DNA of 64,000 nucleotides from Astragalus membranaceus (GCA_039519185.1 CM076848.1:53718778-53782777); one strand, 5' to 3'; numbered from the stretch's first letter, positions 31,333 through 43,998 are shown. Notes: a model not told the origin generated them from the sequence alone. Translations and numbers: made by a program.

Positions 31333-34300
31333 ATGGTAGAAGCTTCAGGGATGAGGATGATGCACACCTACACCACCCTTATACCTTCTCCTTTCACCCG
31401 AACAACCCAGAGACTCCATCATCTACCTCTCTCTGTATCACGCAGACACCATAATCTTCACTTTTCAATCTCCGCAACAACTACAAATGCTCCTGCCACT
31501 CCCTCCGTAGTCATGGAAACCATTCCTTGGGGTTGTGAGATTGATTCCCTCGAAACTGCTTCTTCTCTCTTGAAATGGTTGTCAGACTCAGGCCTTCCAC
31601 CCCAGAAGATGGATATTGGTATTGTTGATGTGGGTGAGAGAGGTCTTGTTGCCTCCAAAAATATAAGGAAAGGAGAAAAGCTTCTCTTTCTCCCTCCTTC
31701 ACTAGTCATCACTCCTGATTCTGTAAGTGTAACCCTTCTTTTCTTTCTTTCTTCCTTCCTTTGCCTCACTTACATTATATAAATGAAATAAACATAGACA
31801 ACTAGAATTCATATCTATTTATACACTCAGTACCATAACCGAGTCGATAACTGGTCTAGGTTTTAGGTTTTAAAACTATGCACCATTTTACTTCAATCAA
31901 TGCATGCTAAAATTTGATTCTTTATGATGAATCATTAAAGTTCATCTGCATTATCTGTTGTTTTTTTTTGCCTTGTGATTGGTGAATTGTGATTGTTTAC
32001 TGATGTAGGGAATGGAAACTTGATTGTGGTTATGTATGTGGTGTGTGTTTTTGTGTATTGTGGCTAATAGGAGTGGAGTTGCCCAGAAGCTGGTGAAGTA
32101 TTGAAAAGGAATTCAGTTCCGGATTGGCCATTACTTGCAACTTACCTCATAAGTGAAGCTAGCCTTATGGAATCTTCAAGATGGAGCAATTATATATCCG
32201 CTTTACCTCGTCAACCTTACTCACTTCTTTACTGGTAATTCCATTGCTCTTCTGATGAGATCTTTTGAGTGAGTAATATTGATGATCAGTAAGGATTCAA
32301 AGTTGGGGGTTGTGAGTGTTGTGTTACTTTGCTTTGCCAAGGGGAGTGCGAGACAAATGGAAATAAGGACACTACAATTATGTCTCTGATATAAGCCTAT
32401 CTAATAATGTTCATTTCTGTCATTTCAGGTCACAAGCAGAACTAGATCGCTACTTGGAAGCTTCACAGATTAGGGAGAGAGCAATGGAAAGGATCAATAA
32501 TGTTATTGGAACGTATGCACCAATTATTTGTTATTGTAACTAATATTTCTTCAGGGATTTAATGTCTGTTCATTTCTCTTTTTTGGTATATAACCTCAAT
32601 CTAATGTGCTTTCTTGATTCAATAATCCCTTGTCTTGCTTACTTAACATACTTCCCATTTCACTCCAGATACAATGATATGAGACTCAGAATATTTTCCA
32701 AATACCCTGATTTCTTCCCTGAAGAGGTAATTACTTCACATTGTTACTTATTGGTTTCTAAATTTGCTTCTTCCTGTTTATGTTGCTGACCATTGGTTCC
32801 GGTACATAGCATAGCTTTGAAAGTTCCCAACATAATACTATTTGCAATTTTATTGAAGGAATATTTGCTCCATTCTGTTAGTGTATTCAAAGAATTTTGT
32901 TTCAGTAGGGTAGTTGCGATCTCAATCTGTTATTTGTATGATTTTCAGGTGTTCAACATAGAGTCCTTCAAATGGTCATTTGGCATTCTTTTCTCCCGCA
33001 TGGTGAGTCAATCTTCTAGATGAAATGAAACAAACTTATATTCTGTTATCGGTACATATTCATGATATTGGTACTGTGTAGGTTCGGTTACCCTCAATGG
33101 ATGGAAAGGTTGCCTTAGTTCCTTGGGCAGATATGCTGAATCATAGTTGTGATGTAAGGTTTCTTCCAAACAAGATTCCTAGCAAGTTTTTTCCCTGGGA
33201 AGTTCAGCACTAATCTGTTTTCATTGGTCTAGGTGGAGACATTTTTGGATTATGATAAGTCGTCGAAGGGAATAGTCTTTACGACAGATCGAACCTATCA
33301 ACCAGGTGAGCAGGTAATCATAAACTAATAGATTGGAATTTATTGAGTTAGATTAACATAGTAATATAGTATAAAACAAGTAAGTCCCTAGGTAAATGAA
33401 ATGCAAATTTGTCGTGTCTCGCCAAAGTGTATGCTAGGTCTCTAAAGTTAGCAATATTGCCTCAAAGGTAAATCATTTGATTTAAATCCAAGTGTTGCAG
33501 TTGACTTCTTGTATTAAATTACACCAGGTGTTTATTTCATATGGAAATAAATCAAATGGGGAGCTTCTGTTATCTTATGGATTTGTTCCAAAGGAAGGCA
33601 CTAACCCAAGCGATTCAGTTGAGTTGCCACTGGCGCTCAAGAAATCTGATGAGTCTTATAAGGAGAAGTTAAAACTGTTGAAGAAGTATGAATTATCAGG
33701 GTGAGTACCTTAATTTGCATAGGTATTACATAGTTACCTTCCAAAATTAAACTTGTTACTAACTTCTATGTTCTGTTTTAATCAGATCCCAATGTTTTCC
33801 TGTAAAGGTTACTGGTTGGCCATTGGAGTTAATGGCTTATGCTTATTTAGCTGTTAGTCCTTCAAGCATGAGTGGGAAATTTGAAGAGGTATGAATGGCA
33901 CTTATGATCTTTGTAAATTCTTCGTTGGGTGTTGTATAACCGTAAGCGTGATTCGTCTAACAGATGGCTGCCGCAGCATCAAATAAAAGTACCTCCAAGA
34001 AGGACTTGAGATATCCTGAAATAGAAGAGCAAGCATTGCAATTCATACTAGATAGCTGTGAATCCAGTATATCAAAATACAATAAGTTCTTACAGGTAAG
34101 TGGAACACTGGATTTGGACGTGACTTCTCCGAAGCAACTCAACCGAAGACTCTTTCTAAAACAACTGGCCGTGGAATTGTGTACTAGCGAGCGAAGGATA
34201 TTATTTCGTGCTCAATATGTAAGATCGTGAAGCACTTGATTTCATTTATGCTTTACATTTGAATATCATTTCCTAGTACTGATCCTGATTCTATAACTCT

Positions 34301-34440
34301 TACAATATAATATCTGGTTATTGCTAAAGCTGATGATTTTTCGATAATTGCAGATACTTCGAAGAAGACTGAGGGATATGAGGTCTGGTGAGTTAAGAGC
34401 CTTGAAAATCTTTGATGGGTTTCGGAATCTTTTCCAATGA
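31333..34440 (+). CDS. SET-domain protein-lysine methyltransferase, Rubisco LSMT-like
   Basis: Eleven exons, 31333-31722, 32071-32234, 32429-32512, 32669-32726, 32949-33002, 33082-33153, 33233-33313, 33528-33700, 33786-33888, 33964-34218 and 34354-34440, join in frame with GT/AG borders to 506 residues. The N-terminus (about 55 residues, rich in Ser, Thr, Arg and His) resembles a plastid transit peptide. The split SET domain starts near IVDVGERGLVASKNIRKGE and includes the cofactor/active-site block VPWADMLNHSCDVETFLDYD and the catalytic-Tyr region FISYGNKSNGELLLSYGF. A Rubisco LSMT substrate-binding-like C-terminal domain follows (LNRRLFLKQLAVELCTSERR). The sequence differs clearly from the classic pea Rubisco Lys-14 methyltransferase and fits the paralogous family annotated in plants as Rubisco methyltransferase-like. 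The true substrate is unknown. I chose the ATG at 31333; another in-frame Met lies a few codons later. Confidence 0.93.
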
Positions 34441-34793
34441 GACCATTCATTGACTGGTGCATTATTTTCTGCCCTTGTTTTGGGAAAACCCTTTGACATG
34501 ATGAACTTGAAAGTTGTTGATGAAGGAAATAGGTCAAGTCTTGAGTGATATAGTAATCTGTATTGTAGAAAAATCAAGAAAAGAAAAAGGAAGGAAAGAT
34601 TAAAACATAGGTTTGCTTTGTATTTATTGATCCAAGCAATTTATTTTGTTTTGTCCTTTGATCTTTTAATTTTCAGGGTGAAAAATCTTATTTGGATCCT
34701 CTTGTGTATCTTTTCTCATGAAGATGATACGTGAAGGGTACGATATAGTTATAGAAATTAAAATTTGTTACAAAGATAAATTTGTCAAAAAAT
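34441..34793. other. 3' flank of the SET-domain gene
   Basis: Holds the probable 3' UTR (AT-rich, with an AAATAA-like run near 34530) and plain spacer. No gene seen. Confidence 0.5.
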
Positions 34794-34907
34794 AAGCTAA
34801 GATATATCGAAGGAGTGCACCAAAAGAGTGCAAGAAGGAGGTCTCGGGTTCAAACCCCCGAAACTAACATCCCCCCACCTCCACTAACATTGCTTATAAA
34901 AAAAAAT
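34794..34907 (+). repeat. tRNA-derived SINE, 5'-truncated copy
   Basis: Contains a tRNA-type B box in GGGTTCAAACCCCCG and a family-specific part (ATCGAAGGAGTGCACCAAAA, CACTAACATTGC) followed by an A-run. The same modules occur inverted at 39357-39471, where the A-box half is also kept. Here the A-box half is missing or degraded. Confidence 0.65.
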
Positions 34908-35383
34908 TGTAACTGTCATTTTGAAATTAAAATGGTATTTTTCAAAAGATAAATTTGTTACAAAGATAGACGCATTTTTATTTTAAAACTATATAGTTAT
35001 AGAAATTTTTGATTTTTAATTTTTGACACCAACTTTTGATATTGATAACTGAAATATCTACTTCAGAAAAAAAACTGAAATATCTACTAGTCAGCTAAAT
35101 TTAAGGGAGAGAGATGTAGATGGATTTTTCATAATTTATAGGAATCAAGAAAACCAATCAAAAACCCCTTTTTTGTCAAAAAAAATAAATAAATCAAAAA
35201 CCCCTTTTAAAAATTAGTTAGAACTGATAGGGTTGACTATTGTAGCTGAAAGCTGTTAATCGCAATTAAACTATCTTCATTGAATTGCTATCTTGGTTTT
35301 ATTACATTGACTTCCGAAAACTGACTAAGCTAAGGGCTTGGGCTTGACTTAACACATGCAAGGCCCAATAACAACTAAAACAA

Positions 35384-35818
35384 GGGTTTTGCTTTTCCCA
35401 CACCCCCTCCTACTCTTTCACACCCCTTAACAAATTTTATTCCAAAAATAACCTCACGTGAGACGCTGCGAGGACGTGTTTTATGACTGTTCGAACGACC
35501 TTGTTCGAACAGGTTCGCATGACCTCATGCGAACAGTTTAAAAACGCCCAAAAGGGTGTGAAGTCAAAATTTAACACACTCGAACGATATCGTTCGAATG
35601 TGTTCGAACGAGGTCATGCGAACAGGTGAAAAACGCCCAAAAGGGTGTGAAGTCAAAATTTAACACACTCGAACGATGTCATTCGAACCTGTTCGAATGC
35701 CCGTGTTCGAACAGGTGAAAATTCGTGAAAAAAAAGAGGTTTGGCCTGGCCTTTTGGTCTTTTCACACCCTTATGGGGTGTGTTTCGAGTAGGAGGGGGT
35801 GTGGGAAAAGCAATACCC
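35384..35818. mobile_element. MULE-type MITE rich in TTCGAA palindromes
   Basis: Perfect 9-bp target duplication CTAAAACAA (35375-35383 and 35819-35827). The inverted ends GGGTTTTGCTTTTCCCACAC and GGGTATTGCTTTTCCCACAC continue into CCCCTCCTACTC. Inside, units containing CGCCCAAAAGGGTGTGAAG are repeated with about 90-bp spacing, and GTTCGAAC/CGTTCGAA palindromes occur at least eight times. Confidence 0.88.
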
Positions 35819-35827
35819 CTAAAACAA

Positions 35828-36298
35828 TTGAGCCCAAAAGCTAACACAATTACTAACAAGAACTACCCAACCAAACTTACGGGGCAAGTCAAATATGAAG
35901 AATCCGTACTTTCAAAAACAAAATCTCTTTCATCAATTTATTTGAATTCTTGAAGATTCATCACATCACATCAAAGATAAAGATATAGTTACAAAATAGC
36001 GGCCGTATCCATGTGAAAAGTTTCAAAAAGAAATTAAGGATATAAGTGCACCTCCAAGAAGCGAGAATTAACCATGCCTTCTACACAATCAGCTACGTTT
36101 TCTTTTGGTTTATAGATTGTCAATAATCTAATTTTATGCATACACTGCTAGAAAAATCAAAATAATAACAAAAATTTAAAGACAGGAAAAACATGGATTT
36201 CGTCTCTAATTCCATGATCTCTAGTAGTAGTGATAGATTTATGTTTTGTTGACAATTTATCAGAACCAGCAAGGCTATCAAGTTACTATTATTGCTTA
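35828..36298. other. Intergenic spacer
   Basis: AT-rich sequence between two MITEs with no supported gene. Confidence 0.5.
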
Positions 36299-36611
36299 GG
36301 CTAAAGTGCTCCTGAGTCCCTTATCTTTATTTAAAGTAACGATTTGGTTCTTTATCTTTTTTTTGTCACAAATCAGTCCTTTATGTTTTAAATTTTTGAC
36401 ACATAAATCCTTTTATGTCCCAAATCAGTCCTTTATGTTTCAAATTTTTAACACATAAATCCTTTTTTTGACACATTAATCAGCACTGTTAACGGAAAAG
36501 GATTTATGTGTCAAAAATTTGAAAGATAAAGGACTTATTTGGGACAAAAAAAACATAAAGGACTAATTCGTTACTTTAAATAAAGATAGGGACCCCGGGA
36601 GGATTTTAGCC
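36299..36611. mobile_element. MULE-type foldback MITE
   Basis: Perfect 9-bp target duplication TATTGCTTA (36290-36298 and 36612-36620). The left end GGCTAAAGTGCTCC pairs with the right end GGGAGGATTTTAGCC in inverse. The arms (CCCTTATCTTTATTTAAAG...CTTTAAATAAAGATAGGG) extend over 100 bp, so the whole element can fold on itself. Confidence 0.88.
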
Positions 36612-36701
36612 TATTGCTTATCAGCAAAGTACCAAGAACAATATACGTATTTGCAAAACTTGAATTACAATGTGCAAGTGGAGCGCCCTAAACTGAAGCC
36701 C

Positions 36702-37069
36702 ATGGATCGGTTCAAATTCCGCATCAATGTGATTTCACGTTCGGTTGATCCAATTTCAAACTCAATTATGCGCGTCACAACCTTACTCCACCGTAGTCAT
36801 TCACAAAAAAAAAAAATAAGTGGGCTGCAAAATTTTTTTCCAAAAAAGTCAAGATTTCTTTAGATCAATCTTGTTCCATCGAGACTTTCCCTCTGAATCA
36901 CGTGAGCATCTTGTAGAGAGGCTTGTGACTGAAGTTCAAGATCAATTGTTCGATTTTGATGAAAGCTTTCATCTTGTTAATGGGTTTGGAAATTCTCATG
37001 ATGGTGATGATCTTGGTTATCATTCTTGTCAATTCAGTTTGTCTCTTAAAGTTGTTGTGGATATATGAT
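36702..37069 (+). pseudogene. Frameshifted gene fragment, possibly related to the nearby RING protein gene
   Basis: From ATG 36702 a frame starts MDRFKFRINVISRSVD. After an A-rich tract the coding sense continues in another frame (FRSILFHRDFPSESREHLVE, then EVQDQLFDFDESFHLVNGFG) and ends at a stop after LSLKVVVDI. The beginning (F-x-F-x-I) and the helix before V-Q recall the N-terminal region of the RING protein at 37908-38567, which has FEFSIHYSF and PEFLIDDIIIHMIYKVQQ. The RING half is absent. The relationship is inferred from a few positions only. Confidence 0.4.
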
Positions 37070-37907
37070 ACCACATGAGAAATTGAGAAATTGATGAATA
37101 AGATAAAAAACTGTAAAAAAAATTGATGAATAAGATAAAAAACTGTAAAAAAAAATAACAAACCCGTCAACAAAGAAACATACCTATGGAGCACAACCAC
37201 TACACGCTCCGCACACCTAAGAAAAAAACCCACCGTAAATACAAAATCCAATGTTCAATTTGATTTCTCCTTTGAAATAAAAGCCCACTGTAAATACAAA
37301 AACCCAGTGTATGCATCTTCTAATTCCTCCTTTAATTACGAATCTAGACATTGAAACAAAAACGCGTGTTATTTGTTTTAGATCCGGGCATTAAAACGCC
37401 GTTAATGCCATCTTAGATTGTTTGGAACGTAAAATAAAAAAGGGTAAATGTTTACATGCTAACTAACTTAAAAAACTTAGTTGGTACGAAAAAAACATAA
37501 ATAATCAACTTGTTACAAAAAATAATTTAAATGACTCTCAATGTAATTTTGCCTTTAACAAATAATTGTGGGTGACCTCCTCAACCCTATCATCCAATAA
37601 TGTTGTAGTTAGACTATATCAATAAAATTCTCTTTTATCGAAAAAAAAAAGTGGCAATAGAACTCAATTCCTCGGAATTTAAAACACTCACATACTCTAC
37701 GCACCAACTACCTCAATGTTAGAATGCAGATAACACTTGATTCCTCAGAATTCAACCTCTCAATCTTAGAATGCAGTTGTAAAAGTAAGATGACATGGTA
37801 AAATAAAAATAAAATAAGATAAAAAGTCCTACTACATTACTAAAAATAATAAAATAAAATAAGATGACATCGTCTCCTCTATTTTCATCAAAAGTTGATT
37901 CAGATCC
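37070..37907. other. Spacer between the pseudogene and the RING gene
   Basis: A 30-bp block (AATTGATGAATAAGATAAAAAACTGTAAAA-like) is duplicated in tandem at about 37086-37155. The rest is AT-rich without a supported gene. The stretch before 37907 should include the 3' UTR of the minus-strand RING gene. Confidence 0.5.
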
Positions 37908-38567
37908 TCAACTATTGGCCGTTGGCATTGCATAGCGACACAAGGGGCAAGTGTGACTAGTTTGTAGCCACTGCAAAATACAATGTTGATGAAACACATG
38001 ACTGCAAGGCATTATAGCGCAATCACTATCACTGTTATTCTTATTGAAATCAAACTCATCCATACAGATAACACAACACTGATTACCATCTCTTTGTTTC
38101 ATAACCTTCAAATCAACTGTCTTCAACGACTCAATAGCATCTTTAGAAGCTGAAATCATTCTCACTTGTTGCATTGACTCCTCAATCACATCAACATCAT
38201 CATCGTAATCAAGAATCCATATCCCCATGTACATATAAAACACTTGTGAATCCAAAGGATTTTGAACTTGATCATTATCATCATCATCATCATCATTATC
38301 AATAGGGTATACTTGTTGAACCTTATATATCATATGGATTATGATGTCATCAATAAGAAATTCTGGGATTGTATATGGACTCATTGCTAGGTTTTCCCGT
38401 AGGTATTGATAACCCTGTTGACTGTAAAATCTCTTGCAGTTTATGGTTGGAGGTTGAAGAAGATGGAACCCTTCACAACGTGTGAGGTTTTCGTCGATAA
38501 AACTATAATGAATACTGAATTCGAATGTGAACAAATCTTTGGGGTTTGGACGATCGTGTATCGCCAT
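37908..38567 (-). CDS. RING-H2 zinc-finger protein, probable E3 ubiquitin ligase
   Basis: An intronless frame of 219 residues. The C-terminus holds a RING-H2 finger in which eight zinc ligands can be counted: CVIC, then CAIMPCSHVFHQHC, then CPLC about ten residues on, giving C-x2-C ... C-x-H-x2-H-x2-C ... C-x2-C. Such fingers recruit E2 enzymes for protein ubiquitination. The upstream part has no recognised domain. It includes an acidic run (DNDDDDDDNDQ, about residue 95) and a second acidic patch (DYDDDVDVIEES). No membrane segment is evident, so it is probably a soluble protein. It belongs to the plant family of short RING proteins with a variable N-terminus; the target is unknown. Confidence 0.85.
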   Translation of the reverse strand: MAIHDRPNPKDLFTFEFSIHYSFIDENLTRCEGFHLLQPPTINCKRFYSQQGYQYLRENLAMSPYTIPEFLIDDIIIHMIYKVQQVYPIDNDDDDDDNDQVQNPLDSQVFYMYMGIWILDYDDDVDVIEESMQQVRMISASKDAIESLKTVDLKVMKQRDGNQCCVICMDEFDFNKNNSDSDCAIMPCSHVFHQHCILQWLQTSHTCPLCRYAMPTANS

Positions 38568-38635
38568 ATGAAGAACAGAAAAACTTTGATTATGCGTGTG
38601 TTGCTGTTTTAGGGTTGTGTTACTGTTGTGTACTC

Positions 38636-38645
38636 ATATATATTG
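38636..38645 (-). promoter_or_regulatory. TATA-like box of the RING gene
   Basis: On the minus strand CAATATATATGAG lies about 70 bp before the ATG at 38567, a normal plant TATA-to-start spacing for a short 5' UTR. Position only. Confidence 0.4.
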
Positions 38646-38812
38646 TGGATTTGTTTTTTTTTTTGAAGATCGTGGATTTGCTTTGATCAAATAAAATCTT
38701 CTTGATCCTATTCAAATTAGTTATTCTAAAAAGAAGGAGATCGACCAACCTATCCGGGATAACTAACCAATTTTTAAGGATTTTATTTTTTAAGATAACA
38801 AACTTTTAAGGC

Positions 38813-39270
38813 TAATTCGAGACTCTGGTTGCGAGGCTTTTCCAAGTTCGTGGGTGACTATAATGTGATCATAGCGGAATTGAGGTAGTTTTTGAGGGGC
38901 TAATTCTCCGTAGGGACAACCACTGGTCCTCGGTGGTGCAAATAGATGCTGCGGTGGTCGTGGACATTCTTAACGGTCAGGTTGAGACTTGTGTTGTTGA
39001 CTGGAGCTTGATCCAGGAGATTAACTGTTTGCTTCAGCAGCTTGGGGAGGTTCGGATCATTCATGTCAACCGTGAGGCTAATAAGTGTGCTGATTTCTTG
39101 GCAAACTTAGGTTGTGCTCAAGCTGAGCATTTGATGTATTATGAGCAGTGCCCCATTTCGATGAGGCACATATTGCTCGCTGATAGACTTGGAGTTACTA
39201 CTCATCGTGTTATTCTTTCGTAGTCTGTTCCGTTTTGTTGGGGCCTAGCCCCGTTGATTACCAAAAAAAA
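38813..39270 (+). pseudogene. LINE 3' remnant: RNase H-like (RVT_3) domain and tail
   Basis: Broken frames give LRGFSKFVGDYNVIIAEL, then VQIDAAVVVDILNGQVE, and IIHVNREANKCADFLANLG, the hallmarks of the plant reverse-transcriptase-like RNase H domain (with HVNREANKCAD near the end). Stops between 38880 and 38930 break the front part. The piece ends GGGGCCTAGCCCCGTTGATTACC followed by an A-run, as at many plant LINE 3' ends. It is a 5'-truncated dead copy, not a host gene. Confidence 0.75.
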
Positions 39271-39356
39271 AAGGGTTGGTAAAAAAAAGTTAATTAAAAG
39301 GGAGCTTCAATGTTACATTAAAAATTGAAGAGTGTCGGTACAATGTTTTTTTGATA

Positions 39357-39471
39357 TGCAATGTTAGTGGGGGTGGGGAATGTTAGTTTTCGGGGTTTGA
39401 ACCCTTCTTGCATTTTTTTTGGTGCACTCCTTCGATATCCCTTAGCTCGCCAACTGAGCTACCTACTTGGG
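39357..39471 (-). repeat. tRNA-derived SINE
   Basis: On the minus strand it reads TAGCTCAGTTGGCGAGCTAA (tRNA A-box type), a family-specific part (GGGATATCGAAGGAGTGCACC), GGGTTCAAACCCCGA (B box) and a tail CACTAACATTGC. Spacing fits a tRNA-derived pol III promoter. Shares its body with the copy at 34794-34907. Confidence 0.75.
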
Positions 39472-39479
39472 ATGTGTCT

Positions 39480-41644
39480 GTACAATTGTTTATAACTATC
39501 AAGTGAGTGATTTTTTTTTCATTGTCAAAAAAAAGTGAGTGATATTTTTTTTTTCAATTTTATGAATTATTTATAAACTCTTGTCTTTTAAGAAATATAA
39601 TTTTTTTAAAAAATTTATTTTTTATCAATGAAAATTACTCTAATTATATATATATATATATATATATATCTATATATAATAGTATTTATTATTATATCTA
39701 ATAAAAAAAATTAAAATTACTTTAAATTTATTAACTAAACCTTTCGTATAAATTTAATAATATAAACTTTAAACTTTTAAAAATTTTCTTTTCCATGTTC
39801 TTGACATTTTAAAATCTTATAAATTCCTTATACTTTTGTAAAAAAAGATAAAAAAATAATCAAATGTTTTTAACATATATCATATCTGTTATATATTTTA
39901 ATATAGTAAGTCACTACTACTTTTAAAATAATATCATTGTTTTTTACTAAAATATAACTTATTCAACAATTAGTTTAAAGGACAACTGCATGTATCTCTA
40001 GGGACGTCTCAAACAATTTAGAGGCCATCTTTAAATCTTAAAAATTGGGCACCTACTTTTATTAAATTGAGCCCCACAATTACTTCACTTTATGGGGAGC
40101 AGTATCAAAATAGAGAAATTAATCATAAATTGTTGAAGTTTGATCCTCCCATGTTCACTTTACAATTGATTTTCATTGCTTCTTTGTTCTCTTTGATTTT
40201 TTTTAGCCTAGTTCCCCTTAGGATTATCCCACATTGACCTTGGCCCCATTACAACATTAATAAAGACCTTTTGATCTTATGTGCATGCGATTTTAAGTGT
40301 GGATGTTAGAAGCTTGTCAATCATATGGTAGTGCTAATTAACTCTCATTGATGTGCTTAGTCCGGTCCCTATGATAAGAATATCTTTAGAGTTAACTTTG
40401 GTCCCAAATATAAGAAACTATTTCAATTTTTAGTGTATATTTATTGCTTAAATACCAATTTTACCCTCATTGAATGCTTAGTCTTTTCAGTTTTCAAGGT
40501 GAGTGGTAGTAGTGCACATAAAACTGACTTGAGGGGAGTTTTTTCACATGTGGAGTTGAGTGTAGGGTATTTTGGAGACTTAACTTACAAAAGACAAGAA
40601 TTAAATGAGCTCCTTGGTAGTGATGATTTTTGTATTTTCTTCTTATAATACGAACTGGAGCCTAGACACTTGAGTGATTGAGAGCATTACTTATACATAT
40701 CCTGTAAGGACTTATCACTTATGATTCACTCTTTGGTGCTCTATCCTCTTGTTTGCGTTGATCGCAATTAAGTGCTATCTTTGATTGTCATTCTCCTTGA
40801 AGCCCAGGAAAATTAAGCATCTCTCATGTGACTTTGCATTCTTTGGATTCATTGGAAATTCATGTATTGTCTTTGTGTCTTGTTTTGTGTGTTTTGCATG
40901 GAGTGTAAAAGTTAAAGTGTGAGGGAATTTGATCAATGCATTTTAATGCACTCTTTATAGCTTTGCACTTGGTATTTTTGATTTTGTTCTGTGCCTAATA
41001 ATTAAGTCTTAACACATTTCTAGACTTTGAGTCTCATTTGAGCAATATAGCAATTTCTTAATTAATTTTTGTTTTTATTGCATATTATCCCCTGTCTACT
41101 GTGCAGGCCATAACTTTGGCCGTGGTTATTTGATTGAGGTGTATGAGCATGCGTTGGAAAACTAAGGAATAGAGCTACAATTCTTCTGTTGAGCTCAAAA
41201 CCCAATTCTGATGTATTGAAGGTCAAAACGGCGAATTACCGAAGAATTTTTAGGTAAAACGGGTTTTTGGGCCAAATGTTATTTTGTTAACGGGCTTTTA
41301 TCATAGAACCCGTTTAGGGGATTTAGATTTTTCGTTTAGCTGAAACTAAATACGCTTTTCAAAACGGCTTTTGGTTTCTTACACATTATCATACAATTTT
41401 AAGACTTTTTGTGCCCAAGTCTCCACCAGCCTAAGCTCCCAAGTCAATTCATTGGTGAATGGGTGTGGCTGTACGAATTTTGAGGTTCGGCTCTTTATCG
41501 TTTATGATGTTTCATCTTCTTTTCTAATTCGTCTTTATCAATTTCGTTTTCGTTATTAATGGTTGCAATTTCAGTTCTTCTTATTTCGCTTGAATCATTC
41601 GAATTCTGTTTTTGCAAAACGCGATTCGTTTGTGTACGCTCTTG
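39480..41644. other. AT-rich spacer, then possible old LTR-retrotransposon non-coding sequence
   Basis: 39480-39970 is strongly AT-rich with a TA run at about 39648-39670. From about 40860, phrases such as TTTGCATGGAGTGTAAAAG, then GTGAGGGAATTTGATCAATG, look like the non-coding 3' region and LTR junction of a Ty3/gypsy-type element. This sequence continues beyond the hAT insertion at 57209. No coding domain is left, so the call is tentative. Confidence 0.35.
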
Positions 41645-41979
41645 CTTGTATATAGGGGTGGGAATAGGCCGGGCCGTCCGACTGGGGCTTATGGCCTGAC
41701 CCACTTAAAGTCTGGCCTGTTTAGTAAAAAGGCTAGGCTCGGGCTTTTTTTAAAGCCTATTAATTTAAATAGGCCAGACTTAAGCTTATGAAAAAACCTA
41801 TTAGGCCTGACAGGCCGGCCTGTTTATATATACCTATATATTTATATTTTATTATTTATTATTTATTTTTACTAAATTAGATAAAGAAGAAGGAAATATG
41901 AATAGGCCAAATTTTGCACCGTTCTACATTCTCAGATATTAACGTTGCAATATTAGCTATTCTTGAAACCAATAGCATC

Positions 41980-42262
41980 AATTTATTGTCATTGATTCCC
42001 AATGTTTCAAATTGAAATGGTGTAAACAAATTGAAACTTTCAAGTTTCAGTCATGCATTCATGCGGCACAATATGGTATATAGAGAGCATGTGCAGAGTA
42101 TCTAACCTATTAGTACATTTATATTAGTGCTTATAAAAAAATACATTTATATTAGTATTATTGTCATTTATTCCCAATGCAAATCGAAACGGTTGAAAAA
42201 ATTGAAACTTTCAAATTTCAATCATGCGGCACATGTACTCCAGCATGTGCAGATTACTACTA
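41980..42262. repeat. Diverged tandem duplication inside the hAT element
   Basis: Blocks at about 41985-42100 and 42160-42258 share ATTGTCATT-ATTCCCAATG, ATTGAAACTTTCAA-TTTCA-TCATGC and CATGTGCAGA. A third related scrap lies just past the Helitron at about 47630-47650. Confidence 0.6.
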
Positions 42263-43209
42263 TACTAGGGGAATGCCCGTGCGTTGCACGGGTTGATATA
42301 TTAATTTTTTTTTAAATTTATAAAGCCTTTATATAAAGATATATAAGTTGTTGATATAAATGATGTATTTTAAAAATATAGTATTTCATAAATATATTGT
42401 TGATTTTTATATTCAAAAATCATTTATTTTGAGTAAAAATCTTATATAGTGTATTATTTTTATAAATATAAATAACTGGCAATATTTTTATGAGCTTAAT
42501 TGTTGAAAAAGAATTTTATTAAACTTCATTAGACTTAGAAATAGTAATTGTAATTCTATTTTATATGTAAGTTTATGTGCACAAATTTTAATAGTAAAAG
42601 CAGATGAGTATGGCAAAACATATATCATAGTAAACAAAAATATATTGATTTTTATTATTTTCTTTCTTTGATTTTTAGCACCAACTAATAAATCATAAAT
42701 TGAAAGTAAAACAATAAAAAAAATTAAAATAAAAGTTTAAATAAATTTATTTTAATTTTAATTTATAAGAAGAAAATAATCAAAATAAAAATCTATTCTT
42801 TATTTTTACTTTTTATAATGATATGAAAACGAAATCATGACTTCTTTATGCTCATAACTTTAACGAACAATATTAAAATTACATAATTTCTCAATACCTA
42901 TAACTTTACACATAAATTATTGCATGAATCACTAAGTGATCCAAATTTATTTTTCTGCCTCTTTGTCCACTTCAAAGCTGTCAAGAACATGAAACTCTTT
43001 ATCTTTTTGTGTATTCTACATTTTTTCGCGAAACTCGCTCCTTTCTCCTACTTCTTATTTTTCATTATGAATATTTGTTTGGCAAAATCTCTTCCATGAC
43101 CATCCAAAATTGTCTCTCTTAAATAGTTATTTCTTCCTATAATTGACTAAAACTCTACCTCTTCCTCTCATATTCTACTAACTCATGATAATATTGTAAA
43201 CTAAAGAAA

Positions 43210-43998
<789 letters not shown>

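Noticed and set aside
42265..42290. GC-rich hairpin considered as a transcription terminator
   Set aside because: Rho-independent terminators are a bacterial feature; position before CTAG and host T identifies it as a Helitron 3' hairpin.
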